The notes under the pieces are model-generated. The model made no database searches, was not told the origin of the DNA, and worked only from the letters and a program-made list of their open reading frames with translations. Below, one piece after another: positions 51,256-60,602 of a stretch of DNA of 64,000 nucleotides. Position 1 is the stretch's first letter; the number at the start of each line of letters is the position of its first letter. The DNA comes from Engelhardtia mirabilis. GTDB taxonomy: Bacteria; Planctomycetota; UBA1135; GCA-002686595. The stretch is taken from NCBI RefSeq assembly GCF_007748095.1, contig NZ_CP036287.1, positions 6,200,001 through 6,264,000 on the forward strand, given 5' to 3'. Made by a program: the position numbers and the translations under genes.

Positions 51256-54200
51256 ATGCCCCTCTCCCTCCCCGGCATCCACAACGACGGTGAGTTCTTC
51301 TCCGAGCACTACCTGCAGGCGGTGCTCGAAGGCGACCTCGCCCCGTTGTTCAAGCGTTGGGCGGAGGAGCACCAGGCCGGCGCGCGCGCGCGCCTCCCCC
51401 AGGACGCCCTGCTCGGCCTCGCCGAGAAGTGGTTCGCGGCGCGCGCGCGGGCCGACGAGGCGGACGGCGCGTCCGAGACCGACACGCTCGCGCGCCTCGA
51501 CGCCGCGCGCGACTTCCACGCGCACCTCCTGGAGGCGCTCGGCTACGACCGGGCCCCCGACGCCCACGTGCTCGAGGACGGCAGCGCCCTCCCTGTCGCC
51601 CTGACCCTCGAGCGCGACTCGCGGCCCTTCCTCCTGGTCTGCGAGACCGCCTTCGCGCGCGGCGACGACGACGACCCGCTCGACACGGCCCCCTTGCGCG
51701 CGCAGCTCCCGCCGGGCACGCCCGAGACCACGCCCCTGCCGAAGCTCGGCCGCGGCGCCGCCACCTGGCGCGAGGTCCTCGACGAGCTGGTCTTCCGCGA
51801 GGAGCGCGCGCCGCGCTTCGTCCTGCTCCTCACCGGCGGCGAGGCCGTCCTCGCCGAGCGCCACAAGTGGGGCCAGGGCCGCGCCCTGCGCTTCGACTGG
51901 TCCGAGCTGTTCGGACGCAAGGACAAGGCCGCCGCCCGCGCCGCCGCGGGCCTGTTGCACGCCGAGGCCCTGGCCCCCGACTCCGGCCCGCCCCTGCACG
52001 ACGAGCTGGACGAGAACAGCCACCGCCACGCCTACGCCGTCTCCGCCGACCTCAAGTACGGCGTCCGCCGCGCGGTCGAGCTGATCGGCAACGAGGCCGT
52101 GCACTTCAAGCGCGAGCGCGACCGCGCCGCCAAGCAGCGCCAGGAGGTCTTCCACGAGGGGCCCGAGTTCGAGGCGGAGCTGACCCGCGACTGCCTCACC
52201 TACCTCTACCGGCTGCTGTTTCTGTTCTACGTCGAGGCGCGCGGCGCCGAGCTGGGCGTCGTGCCGATGCAGAGCCGCATCTACCGCGACGGCTACAGCC
52301 TCGAGAGCCTGCGGGCCCTCGAGCTCGTGCCCCTGCACACCGACGCCGCGCGCAACGGATTCTTCCTGCACGAGAGCCTCCAGCGCCTGTTCGGCGTCGT
52401 GCAGGGCGGCTTCCCGCCTGGTGCGACGGACGACCCCGCCGACCTGTACGCGACGGCCCACGACGACGAGAAGCCCCTGCACGACTCGTTCCTGATGGAC
52501 GGGGTCGCGAGCCCGCTGTTCGACGACGCGCGCCTGGGGCCCCTTGGCGGCGTGCGCCTTCGCAACTGGGTCGTGCAGGAGGTCCTGCAGCTGTTGTCCC
52601 TGTCCGCCGAGCGCCGGGGCAAGAGCCGCGGGCGCATCTCCTACGCCCAGCTCGGCGTGAACCAGCTCGGCGCGGTGTACGAGGGGCTGCTCTCCTACAC
52701 CGGCTTCTTCGCCCAAGACGACCTGTACGAGGTCGCGGCCAAGGCGGACGTGCCCAAGCTCGAGAAGCCGGAAGAGCGCGAGAAGGTCCGCACCTACTTC
52801 GTCGGCGCCTCGCGCGCGGGCGACTACCGCGAGGACGAGTTCGTGCGCGACACAGGCGGCTCGCGCGTGGTGCACGAGCGCGGCACGTTCCTGTTCCGCC
52901 TGGCGGGGCGCGACCGCGAGAAGTCGGCGAGCTACTACACGCCCGAGGTCCTGACGCGGTGCCTGGTGAAGTACTCCCTGCGCGAGCTGTTGTACGAGCC
53001 GCAGAGCGAGGAGGAGCTCGGCCGCGCACCGCTCGTGTTCAAGCTGTCGGCGCGGGAGATCCTCGACCTGACCGTGTGCGAGCCGGCCATGGGCTCGGGC
53101 GCGTTCCTGGCCGAGGCGGTGGACCAGCTCGCCGATGCGTACCTGGCGCGGCGGCAGGAGGAGCTGGGCGAGACCCTGCCGTCGGACCGCTACGCGCGCG
53201 AGAAGCGGCGGGTGAAGGCGCGGCTGGCGACGAACAACTGCTACGGCGTCGACCTGAACCCGGTGGCCGTGGACCTCGCGAAGACGAGTCTGTGGCTGGC
53301 GACGTTGTACGAGGGCGGCAAGTGCCCTTGGTTCGGGCTGCGGCTCGCCTACGGCAACAGCCTGGTCGGGGCGCGGCGCGAGGTGTTCAGGGTCGGCGAC
53401 CTGACGACCAAGGGCTCCAAGGCCGAGCCGAACTGGTTGGGGCAGGCGCCTGAGGCCGTGCCGTTCGTGAAGGAGGGCGGCGAGCTGCCGCGCGAGGCCG
53501 ACTTCGCCGCGGGCGGGGCCGATTGGTCCCTGCCGCCGCGGCCGAAGCACAGCGTGTACCACTTCCTCGTGCCGTCGGACGGCATGGCGCCGTTCGGCAA
53601 GGACAAGGTGGTCAAGGAGCTGGCGCCAGAGGACGCCGAGCGGCTGCGGAAGTGGCAGAAGAAGTTCACCGTGCCGTTCACGAAGGACGAGGCGCGGCGC
53701 CTCGAGCGCTTGTCGGACGCGGTGGATCGGCTGTGGGCGGAGGTCTGTCGCGAGCGGGTGTTGGCGACGGCGGCGACGGACGACCGCATTCCGGTGTGGG
53801 AGGAGCCGGAGGCCGAGGGCGAGCTGTGGCGGGAGGATCTGGCGGCGACGGCGAGTGGCGGGGACGCGACGGCGAGCCTGGCGGCGGAGGGGTCGTGGTC
53901 GGGTGGGGACGACGGCGGGCTGGCGGATCCGGCGGGCTCGAGCGACGAGGAGCTGTCGGGGGAGCAGTCCGAGGCCCGGGCCGAGCGGCGGCGGGACGCG
54001 CGGCTGAACCCGCGCGTGCAGGATCAAGAGGCGGTCGCGGCGCGGCTCGAGGAGGCGTCGAGCGCGAGTCGGCGATTGCGGCTGATCATGGACGCGTGGT
54101 GCGCGCTGTGGTTCTGGCCGGTGAAGGAGTCAGCGCAGCTGCCGAGCCGAGCGCAGTGGTTGGCGACGCTCGAGTTGGTGTTGACGGGCAAGTTGGATGC

Positions 54201-56652
54201 GTCGGTCACCGATCCGCTGATGACCCAACAGCTCACGTTCGGGGACGAGGCTGTGGCGCCGAGCGAGGGCGCGGTCGCCCCCGCGAGTCTGGCCGACCCC
54301 GCGAGCGGCGCCATGGCCGCCGCATCGACGGCGACGTTGACCCTGCCCGAGGTCGATGGCCGGAGCCTCCCCGCCCCCCTCGCGCGTCTGAGCGAGCTCG
54401 AAGACGAGCTGGCCCAACTCCGCGCCGCGCACGGCGAAGCCCTCGGCACCGCCGACGTGGACGCGATCACCAAGGCGACGCCGTGGCTTCAAGTCGTCGC
54501 CCGCCTCGCGACGCGATACCGATTCCATCACTGGCACCTGCGCTTCGCCGAGGTCCACGCGCTCCGCGGCGGATTCGACCTGATCCTCGGGAACCCGCCG
54601 TGGATCCTCGTCTCCTTCAACGAGCAGGCCGTCCTGGCCGACTTCGAACCCGCCGTTGACCTCCGGAAGCTCAGCGCCTCAAAGGTCGCGAAGCAGCGAA
54701 CACGCATCCTCGATACGTTCGATGCGGCGAACCTCTACATCGGCGAACTCGAGGCTCAGACCGCCACGCAGGACTACCTCGGTTCGATCCACAACCAGCC
54801 CCTCCTCCAGGGGATGAAGGCGAACTCGTACAAGGCCTTTGTCACCGTGGCCTGGCAAGTCACCAGCGCTCCAGGCACCGTCGGAATGATTCACCCTCCA
54901 GGAGTGTTCGACGACCCGAAAGGTGGGGCTCTCCGACTCGAGGTCTACCGCCGACTTCGGCTCCACGCGCGGTTCGTCAACATCCTTGCACTCTTCGAGA
55001 TCGGAGTACTTCGCCCGTACGCATTGAACGTCTACGGCCCACGACAGGAAGATCAGCCCTTCCTCATGATCTCGAACTTGATCCATCCAAGAACAATCGA
55101 CTCGGCTGTCTCTCACGACGGTCTCGGGGTCACCCCCGGCATAAAGAGCGCCGACGGGGCCTTTGAGACTCGCGGCCACCGCCGAAGGCTCGTCTACGTC
55201 GGCCTATCCGAACTCGCACTCTTTGCAAGGCTCTATGACAAACCCGGAACTCCAGCCTCAAGCGCCCGACTGCCGACGGTTCACAGCATCGAGATCTTGT
55301 CGGCACTGGGCCGTCTGTCTCAAGGCTCAACTCGACTTGGCGACGTGGCCCATTACTCGACGCAGCTCTGGAACGAGACGAATGCACAGGACGACGAGAC
55401 GATCGCTCGGCAGACGACCACACCAAAGGAGGAGGCTGGCCTAATCATCCAGGGCCCTCACTTCTACGTTGGATCGCCGCTCTACCAGACCCCCCGTGAG
55501 AGCTGCAAGAGCAAGGGCGACTACAACAGCATCGACCTCACCGCGATCCCCGACGACTACCTCCCCCGCACCAACTACGTCCCCGCCTGCCGCCCGACCG
55601 TCTACGCCGAGCGCACCCCCAAGGTCCCCTGGAACGGCCGCCCGGTCACGGACTTCTACCGCTACGTCAATCGTCGAGCGATCAGCCCGACCGGCGAGCG
55701 AACGCTGATCCCGTCGATCATGCCTCCGGGAGCTGCGCACATCGACGGCGTGCTTTCGGTCACCGCGGAGCTGGAAGTCATCGCGACTCTTGCAGCGTTC
55801 GCCGTTTCCCTTCCAGCGGACCTGTTCATCAAGACCACAGGCAAGTCGGACTGCCGCAACGACTTGCTTTCCCGACTCCCGCTACCAGAGGCCTGCGGCG
55901 CGCCTCCGGCTCGACTGCGACTTCTTCGACTTGTCTGCGTCACCTCTCACTACGCGGACCTGTGGAGCGAGCTTCAGCCCGACGCGAGCAAGAGTCAGGT
56001 CTTCGCGTCGAACGACCCTCGGCTGGAACACTTGGGTCTCGAGCGATGTGGGTGGTCGCGGTCAGTTCCACTCCGCACCGACCTCTCCCGCCGCCAAGCC
56101 CTCGTCGAGCTCGACGTCCTCGCCTCTAACGCCCTCGGCCTCACCCTCGACGAGCTGCTGACGATCTACCGCGCGCAGTTCCCGGTGCTCCAGCAGTACG
56201 AGCGCCAGAACCGCTACGACCAACACGGCCGCCTCGTCCCGACGTCCGAGACCATCGGCGACGAGAAGGGCGTGAGCCTCCTCAAGCTCGCCGACCGCCT
56301 GGCAGAGCAGGTCGGCTTCGACTCGACCCGCCCCTACCCCGACGGCGCCCCCGAGACCGAGGAGCTCCTGGCCGGGCGCGCCCACCTGGCCAAACGCGAC
56401 GCCGAGATCCTCGCCGTCCCCGAGCGCCCCACCCTCCGCGACCTCATGACCCCCACCGAGGTCACCTACCACGACCACCCGACGCCCCCGAGCGCCGGCG
56501 CCACGCGCACCCGAACCGAAACCCTCTGGGCCCTCCGCTACACCGACCCCGGCCTCGAGCCCCGCCTCGAACGCACCTACCCAACCCCGTGGACCCGCCA
56601 CGACCGCGAGACGGACTACACACGTTCGTGGCGTTCGCCGCTGATCCCATAA
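51256..56652 (+). CDS. Very large adenine-specific DNA methyltransferase of the Eco57I type
   Basis: A 1798-aa protein. Residues about 1-590 are a helical N-terminal part (TRDCLTYLYRLLFLFYVEAR, then RDREKSASYYTPEVLT). The methyltransferase core has motif I EPAMGSGAFLAE (609-620) and motif IV ILGNPPWI (NPPW at 1113-1116), separated by an unusual 450-residue insertion with a low-complexity acidic part near 850-920. The C-terminal part (about 1150-1800) should contain the target-recognition domain. It presumably methylates N6-adenine and marks self DNA, as DrmMI or PglX do. G+C content changes within the gene: patches at about 54,600-55,440 and 55,690-56,060 are more A+T-rich, pointing to exchange of recognition modules. 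No PD-(D/E)XK site was recognised, so restriction is likely done by a partner. Confidence 0.9.
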   Translation: MPLSLPGIHNDGEFFSEHYLQAVLEGDLAPLFKRWAEEHQAGARARLPQDALLGLAEKWFAARARADEADGASETDTLARLDAARDFHAHLLEALGYDRAPDAHVLEDGSALPVALTLERDSRPFLLVCETAFARGDDDDPLDTAPLRAQLPPGTPETTPLPKLGRGAATWREVLDELVFREERAPRFVLLLTGGEAVLAERHKWGQGRALRFDWSELFGRKDKAAARAAAGLLHAEALAPDSGPPLHDELDENSHRHAYAVSADLKYGVRRAVELIGNEAVHFKRERDRAAKQRQEVFHEGPEFEAELTRDCLTYLYRLLFLFYVEARGAELGVVPMQSRIYRDGYSLESLRALELVPLHTDAARNGFFLHESLQRLFGVVQGGFPPGATDDPADLYATAHDDEKPLHDSFLMDGVASPLFDDARLGPLGGVRLRNWVVQEVLQLLSLSAERRGKSRGRISYAQLGVNQLGAVYEGLLSYTGFFAQDDLYEVAAKADVPKLEKPEEREKVRTYFVGASRAGDYREDEFVRDTGGSRVVHERGTFLFRLAGRDREKSASYYTPEVLTRCLVKYSLRELLYEPQSEEELGRAPLVFKLSAREILDLTVCEPAMGSGAFLAEAVDQLADAYLARRQEELGETLPSDRYAREKRRVKARLATNNCYGVDLNPVAVDLAKTSLWLATLYEGGKCPWFGLRLAYGNSLVGARREVFRVGDLTTKGSKAEPNWLGQAPEAVPFVKEGGELPREADFAAGGADWSLPPRPKHSVYHFLVPSDGMAPFGKDKVVKELAPEDAERLRKWQKKFTVPFTKDEARRLERLSDAVDRLWAEVCRERVLATAATDDRIPVWEEPEAEGELWREDLAATASGGDATASLAAEGSWSGGDDGGLADPAGSSDEELSGEQSEARAERRRDARLNPRVQDQEAVAARLEEASSASRRLRLIMDAWCALWFWPVKESAQLPSRAQWLATLELVLTGKLDASVTDPLMTQQLTFGDEAVAPSEGAVAPASLADPASGAMAAASTATLTLPEVDGRSLPAPLARLSELEDELAQLRAAHGEALGTADVDAITKATPWLQVVARLATRYRFHHWHLRFAEVHALRGGFDLILGNPPWILVSFNEQAVLADFEPAVDLRKLSASKVAKQRTRILDTFDAANLYIGELEAQTATQDYLGSIHNQPLLQGMKANSYKAFVTVAWQVTSAPGTVGMIHPPGVFDDPKGGALRLEVYRRLRLHARFVNILALFEIGVLRPYALNVYGPRQEDQPFLMISNLIHPRTIDSAVSHDGLGVTPGIKSADGAFETRGHRRRLVYVGLSELALFARLYDKPGTPASSARLPTVHSIEILSALGRLSQGSTRLGDVAHYSTQLWNETNAQDDETIARQTTTPKEEAGLIIQGPHFYVGSPLYQTPRESCKSKGDYNSIDLTAIPDDYLPRTNYVPACRPTVYAERTPKVPWNGRPVTDFYRYVNRRAISPTGERTLIPSIMPPGAAHIDGVLSVTAELEVIATLAAFAVSLPADLFIKTTGKSDCRNDLLSRLPLPEACGAPPARLRLLRLVCVTSHYADLWSELQPDASKSQVFASNDPRLEHLGLERCGWSRSVPLRTDLSRRQALVELDVLASNALGLTLDELLTIYRAQFPVLQQYERQNRYDQHGRLVPTSETIGDEKGVSLLKLADRLAEQVGFDSTRPYPDGAPETEELLAGRAHLAKRDAEILAVPERPTLRDLMTPTEVTYHDHPTPPSAGATRTRTETLWALRYTDPGLEPRLERTYPTPWTRHDRETDYTRSWRSPLIP

Positions 56653-56681
56653 CTCAACGTCCATAGAATCGAGGAGAGACA

Positions 56682-58490
56682 ATGCCGGAGCACGACGCTG
56701 CCCCTGAGATTGAAGAACTAGCGGCAACCGCCGTAGACACCGAGCCTGACCGCCCTGGACGACTCAGAAGTATCCTCGTCCGCAACTTCCGAGCAATCGG
56801 CGCCACAGGGGTCGAGATTGAGCTGGATGACATCGTGGTCCTCGTTGGACCGAACAATGCAGGTAAGTCATCGATTCTTAGGGCCTATGAGCTCGTGATG
56901 GCGGAAGGAACGGGAGATGAAGCGCTCGACCTCGACGACTTCCCCAATCGACAGGTCATTGAGAACGCCCTCCCAACGATCGAGACGACAACCGCTCTTG
57001 GGGGTGGCCGTCCACCCGCCGCAAAGTACATCTATGCCGACACGGAAACAGGAGAGAGGCTCGTCAAAGAACGCTGGGTTTGGCATATCCCGGGGGCCAA
57101 GCCGGTCCGGCAGGGCTTCGATGTCGAACTCGGTCAATTTGTCGATGAGAAGCCCTGGGGGTTCGCTGGAGTAGCGAAGCCGAATCGTCCGCGGCCTCAC
57201 GTAGTTGGCCCCTTCATGACCCCAGCGGACATCTCGGATCGCGTATCAGGGATCCTGTCTTCCGCGCTGAAGAAGCGACAGAAGAACCTCCGCGAAGACG
57301 AGGGACCTAATGGCCAGGCATACCGTGAGCTCACGGCCCAGCTCGCTTCACTCCAGAGCAGCCTCGCGGAAGCCGAACGCGGCGCTGTCGCTGGCATCGA
57401 GGCTCGAATATCCGAGCACCTCGGCAGCGTCTTCGGCGGCTTCAATGTCCGAGTGGACGCCCGAGCAGAAGATCAGCTCGAGAAGTCGCTTTCGCTTTTC
57501 AAGTCAGCGCCCATTCTCCGCATGGGGCGAACAGCTGAACAGGCAACCGATCTTTCGCGTCAAGGAAGCGGAACATGCAGGGCCCTCTTCTGGGCGACTC
57601 TGATGGCCCTAGCAGAGTCGAGCGCGGACGGTGAGACAAACATGCCGACAGACCTCCTCATCGTTGATGAACCTGAGCTGTCGCTCCACCCTGACAGGAT
57701 TCGGTCGGCCGCCGACGCACTCTACACTCTCGCCGAGCGAGATGGCTGGCAGGTCATGATCGCCACACACTCGCCAGTCTTCGTCGATTTTCGCCGCGAC
57801 CACACATCGATCGTCAGGGTCGAGATCGACGACGACCACACCGCCACGGGCTGCACGATCTTTCGACCCTCGAAAGCTCATTTTGATGACGACGACCGAC
57901 AGAACCTAAAGCTGCTCAACATCTGCGATCCGCACGTGGCCGAATTCTTCTTTGGCGGCCGCGTCGTCGTAGTCGAGGGCGACACCGAGTATGCAGCCCT
58001 CCAACTTGCAGCAAATTCGATCGAAGACGATACGAGCGACGTCCACGTCGTTCGGGCTCGCGGCAAGTGGACAATCGCGTCCGTAGCGAAGATCTTGAAT
58101 CAATTCAACGTAGGATACTCAGTCCTTCACGACTCAGATGCGATTAGCGACGCCCCGCAGTCGCCATGGGCGGCCAATCAACGAATACTGGATGCCACTG
58201 CGCCCGGGCGCGAAACTGAGCGGGTTCGGCTTGTTGCGTCGGTTCCCAACTTCGAGGAAGCGTACCTTCAGTCAACAGCGACCGCCGACAAACCCTACCG
58301 AGCCGTCAAGAGGCTTACCGAATCGCCAGAAGCCATGGCGCGTGTTCAGCAGCTGCTCAGGTCACTTCTCTCTCCGGACCAAGCGATCCCCGAAGGCGCC
58401 GTTGAGTGGAGCAGCATGGACGACCTTCGCCATGCGGTAGCCGAGGCTGCAGCAGCCGTGCAGCCCACGGTGGGAGCACGAGTGGAGTAG
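56682..58490 (+). CDS. OLD-family ATP-dependent endonuclease
   Basis: A 602-aa protein with an ABC-type ATPase (Walker A GPNNAGKSS at 56-64, then a coiled coil at about 205-265, then LLIVDEPELSLHP and ATHSPVF) fused to a TOPRIM nuclease: EGDTE at 432-436 and D484-x-D486 in LHDSDAISD. This is the architecture of OLD and GajA-type nucleases used against phages. It follows the methyltransferase by 29 bp with a GAGGAG ribosome-binding site, so it is probably the effector of the operon. The gene is more A+T-rich than the methyltransferase start, like the DUF6602 gene. Confidence 0.92.
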   Translation: MPEHDAAPEIEELAATAVDTEPDRPGRLRSILVRNFRAIGATGVEIELDDIVVLVGPNNAGKSSILRAYELVMAEGTGDEALDLDDFPNRQVIENALPTIETTTALGGGRPPAAKYIYADTETGERLVKERWVWHIPGAKPVRQGFDVELGQFVDEKPWGFAGVAKPNRPRPHVVGPFMTPADISDRVSGILSSALKKRQKNLREDEGPNGQAYRELTAQLASLQSSLAEAERGAVAGIEARISEHLGSVFGGFNVRVDARAEDQLEKSLSLFKSAPILRMGRTAEQATDLSRQGSGTCRALFWATLMALAESSADGETNMPTDLLIVDEPELSLHPDRIRSAADALYTLAERDGWQVMIATHSPVFVDFRRDHTSIVRVEIDDDHTATGCTIFRPSKAHFDDDDRQNLKLLNICDPHVAEFFFGGRVVVVEGDTEYAALQLAANSIEDDTSDVHVVRARGKWTIASVAKILNQFNVGYSVLHDSDAISDAPQSPWAANQRILDATAPGRETERVRLVASVPNFEEAYLQSTATADKPYRAVKRLTESPEAMARVQQLLRSLLSPDQAIPEGAVEWSSMDDLRHAVAEAAAAVQPTVGARVE

Positions 58491-58503
58491 CTGCCCTCCA
58501 CAA

Positions 58504-58643
58504 CCGCGTCCGCGCCAGGGCCGCCGCGGCGAGGGCGGCTAGCGCGCGGTTGGCGGCGCTGTCCAGGCTCTCGGTGACGCGGGGGACGTCGAAGCGAGGC
58601 TCGGTTCCGAGCGGCGCGTCGAGGCCCGGGCGCAGGAGCGCCG
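58504..58643 (-). pseudogene. Fragment duplicated from the DUF2357 nuclease gene
   Basis: About 140 bp here nearly match 63708-63847, in the same orientation. Translated on the minus strand the piece reads LLRPGLDAPLGTEPRFDVPR then VTESLDSAANRALAALAAAA, the same segment as in the DUF2357 protein at the window edge. Both sides lose similarity abruptly (to LW... on one side and VTFAA on the other), and no start or active site remains. It marks a duplication or recombination event 5.2 kb from the intact copy. Confidence 0.85.
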
Positions 58644-58700
58644 CAAACGTCACTTGAAGCCCACCCTCTCCGAGACACGGTCGGGTCCGAATATGGGTGG

Positions 58701-58916
58701 GTGGCGCACCTCGCCATGCCACTCCAGGACGCGATCGACCTCGCCGAGTTCCTCGTTGATCTCACGTGTCGGTGGTATCGTTCCAGGCTCGGTGCGCCGA
58801 CCGTCGGAGGCCCGATCGAGATCGCCGCGATCGAAGAGCACCAGGACGTTCGCTGGGTCGAGCGCAAGTACGACGACCACGCGGACCTGATCGCCACGGA
58901 GCGCGATGACCAATGA
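58701..58916 (+). CDS. Small protein, probably truncated at its 5' end
   Basis: A 71-aa frame from a GTG, beginning VAHLAMPLQDAIDLAEFLVD and containing GAPTVGGPIEIAAIEEHQDV and ERKYDD. The frame is open and protein-like upstream to about 58,650 (SLEAHPLRDTVGSEYGW), where it meets the duplicated DUF2357 fragment. It therefore looks like the surviving 3' end of a longer gene whose front was replaced. It overlaps the next gene by 4 bp (ATGA). The family is not recognised. Confidence 0.55.
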   Translation: MAHLAMPLQDAIDLAEFLVDLTCRWYRSRLGAPTVGGPIEIAAIEEHQDVRWVERKYDDHADLIATERDDQ

Positions 58917-59173
58917 CCGACCGATCGAGAGGAGAGTTCGAGGACGGCTACTTGGCGGCTGACGCGGAGCTCGCTCCCGGTGGGTTCGCGGCCACGGTCG
59001 TGCTCAGCGGCATCAGCCTTGGCGCGATCCAGGGCCCTGCGCCCGCGCCGATGACGATTCGATTCAACTTCAGCGAGGACGCCGCAGCGATCGCTGACGA
59101 CCGGCCGACCTTTGCGGAGGTCGCCGCCTACGTTCTGGACAAGAACGCCGAGCTGCACCGTCGCCTGAGCTAG
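58913..59173 (+). CDS. Small protein of unknown function
   Basis: An 86-aa protein starting MTDRSRGEFEDGYLAADAEL and ending AAYVLDKNAELHRRLS. Its composition is balanced, with no signal peptide or membrane helix. The ATGA overlap with the preceding small gene argues that it is translated, coupled to it. No family is recognised. Both small genes sit between the OLD nuclease gene and the ATPase-effector pair. Confidence 0.55.
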   Translation: MTDRSRGEFEDGYLAADAELAPGGFAATVVLSGISLGAIQGPAPAPMTIRFNFSEDAAAIADDRPTFAEVAAYVLDKNAELHRRLS

Positions 59174-59402
59174 TGCGGATCTTCTGGGAGGAAGAAGTGC
59201 TGGGCTGCGCGGCCTGGTCGCGAGCACCTCGACGGCACCGCTCTGGCGCGGGTTCGCTACCGGTCTCGGCGTGCCGCGGATCGCGGCCGTCCGCTGAGCC
59301 ACTGCACGCCCGCTCGAAATCTCGGGTCTCAGCGGTAACCTTCTGGGCCGCGGGCCGGTCTAGCTGGGCGGCAGGGCGCCTCGCCCTCTGCCCTCCCCCA
59401 GC

Positions 59403-60602
59403 ATGGCCAAGCCCGTCGACAGCTCGGATTCCGAGGACCGCGAGGACGGTATGAGCCGGCTCCAGATCGAGAACTTCGCCCACCTGCGCTCGGTGGACAT
59501 CGCGTTCGGGGACCTGACGGTCCTCGTCGGGCCGCAGGCGTCGGGCAAGAGCCTGACCCTGCAATGGCTCAAGGCGGCGCTCGACGGCCGGAACATCGTC
59601 AAGGCGCTGACCGACGCCGGGCACCCGGCGGACGAGCCGGCGCACCTCGTCGATCTGATCTTCGGCGTCGGCATGGGCAGCGGCTGGAGCGCCGACAGCT
59701 CGGTCCGGTGGGAGAACCGCGCCGTCGATCCGGGCTCCCTCTCGAGGCGGGGCGACAAGCAAGGCAAGGCGCGGCTGCTCTACATCCCCGCCCACCGCGC
59801 GCTCCTGATCAACGACGGCTGGGCCCAACCCTTCCAGAAGCTCGGCCCCGACACGCCGGTGGTGGCACGCCTGTTCAGCCAGTGGCTGTTCGAGCTGTTC
59901 CGCCCAGCCCTGGACGGCGGCGCCCTGTTCCCACGCGAGCGCGTCCTGAAGAGCGAGTACCGCGACCGGATCGACGCCGCCGTCTTCCACGGCGGTGAGG
60001 TCTCGCTACGGGAGGACGAGGGGCGGGTGCGTCGGCTGCATCTCACTCACGGGGACGTCCAGCTCCCGTTCATGACCTGGACCTCGGGACAGCGTGAGTT
60101 CACGCCGCTGCTCTTCGGTCTCTACAGCGCGCTCCCTCCGCGCAAGCAGACCAAGGACGAGCACCTCGAATGGGTCGTGATCGAGGAGCCCGAGATGGGC
60201 CTGCATCCCGAAGCGATCACGGTGGTCCTCCTGCTGTGCCTCGAACTGCTGTCCCGCGGCTATCGAGTGGTCGTCTCGACGCACTCGCCGCTGGTCCTCT
60301 CGGCGGTCTGGATGCTCCGCCGCCTGCGTGAGATCGGAGCGGGCCCCGAGTTCGTCTGCGACGCCTTCGACGTCCCGGCACGAGGGAAGACGAAGGACGT
60401 CGCGAACGCGGCCCTGGACAGGGGTCGCTCCCTGCGGACGTTCCTGCTCAAGCACGGGCCTGACGGTGTGGTGTCGAAAGACATCTCCAGCCTGGATCCG
60501 GGGTCCGAGGACGACGACGTGTCCGGCTGGGGTGGCCTGGCGGGGTTCGGCTCGCACTTCGGCGAGACGGTCCGGCGCGCGGTCGAGGCGTCGCGGCGAT
60601 GA
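59403..60602 (+). CDS. AAA/ABC-type ATPase of a two-gene cassette
   Basis: A 399-aa RecF/OLD-like ATPase without a TOPRIM domain. Walker A is GPQASGKS (43-50), a signature-like element is WTSGQREFTPLL (about 225-236), Walker B is WVVIEEPEMGLHP (about 257-269) and the H-loop is VVSTHSPLVL. The coiled-coil region between Walker A and the signature is short. A second start at 59451 (MSRLQIENF) would begin exactly at the ATPase fold and has a GAGGA site; the start is therefore uncertain. It overlaps the next gene by 4 bp (ATGA), the layout of ATPase-plus-effector anti-phage pairs such as PtuAB. It may act as the sensor. Confidence 0.85.
   Translation: MAKPVDSSDSEDREDGMSRLQIENFAHLRSVDIAFGDLTVLVGPQASGKSLTLQWLKAALDGRNIVKALTDAGHPADEPAHLVDLIFGVGMGSGWSADSSVRWENRAVDPGSLSRRGDKQGKARLLYIPAHRALLINDGWAQPFQKLGPDTPVVARLFSQWLFELFRPALDGGALFPRERVLKSEYRDRIDAAVFHGGEVSLREDEGRVRRLHLTHGDVQLPFMTWTSGQREFTPLLFGLYSALPPRKQTKDEHLEWVVIEEPEMGLHPEAITVVLLLCLELLSRGYRVVVSTHSPLVLSAVWMLRRLREIGAGPEFVCDAFDVPARGKTKDVANAALDRGRSLRTFLLKHGPDGVVSKDISSLDPGSEDDDVSGWGGLAGFGSHFGETVRRAVEASRR

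Noticed and set aside
47550..58490. Complete DISARM or BREX system
   Set aside because: There is no DrmA, DrmB or DrmC, and no BrxC, BrxL or PglZ gene in the window. Only the helicase and methyltransferase are comparable.
58346..59302. A 318-codon minus-strand gene
   Set aside because: Only the piece at 58504-58643 is protein-like (duplicated DUF2357). The rest is an antisense shadow of the OLD gene end and of the two small plus-strand genes.
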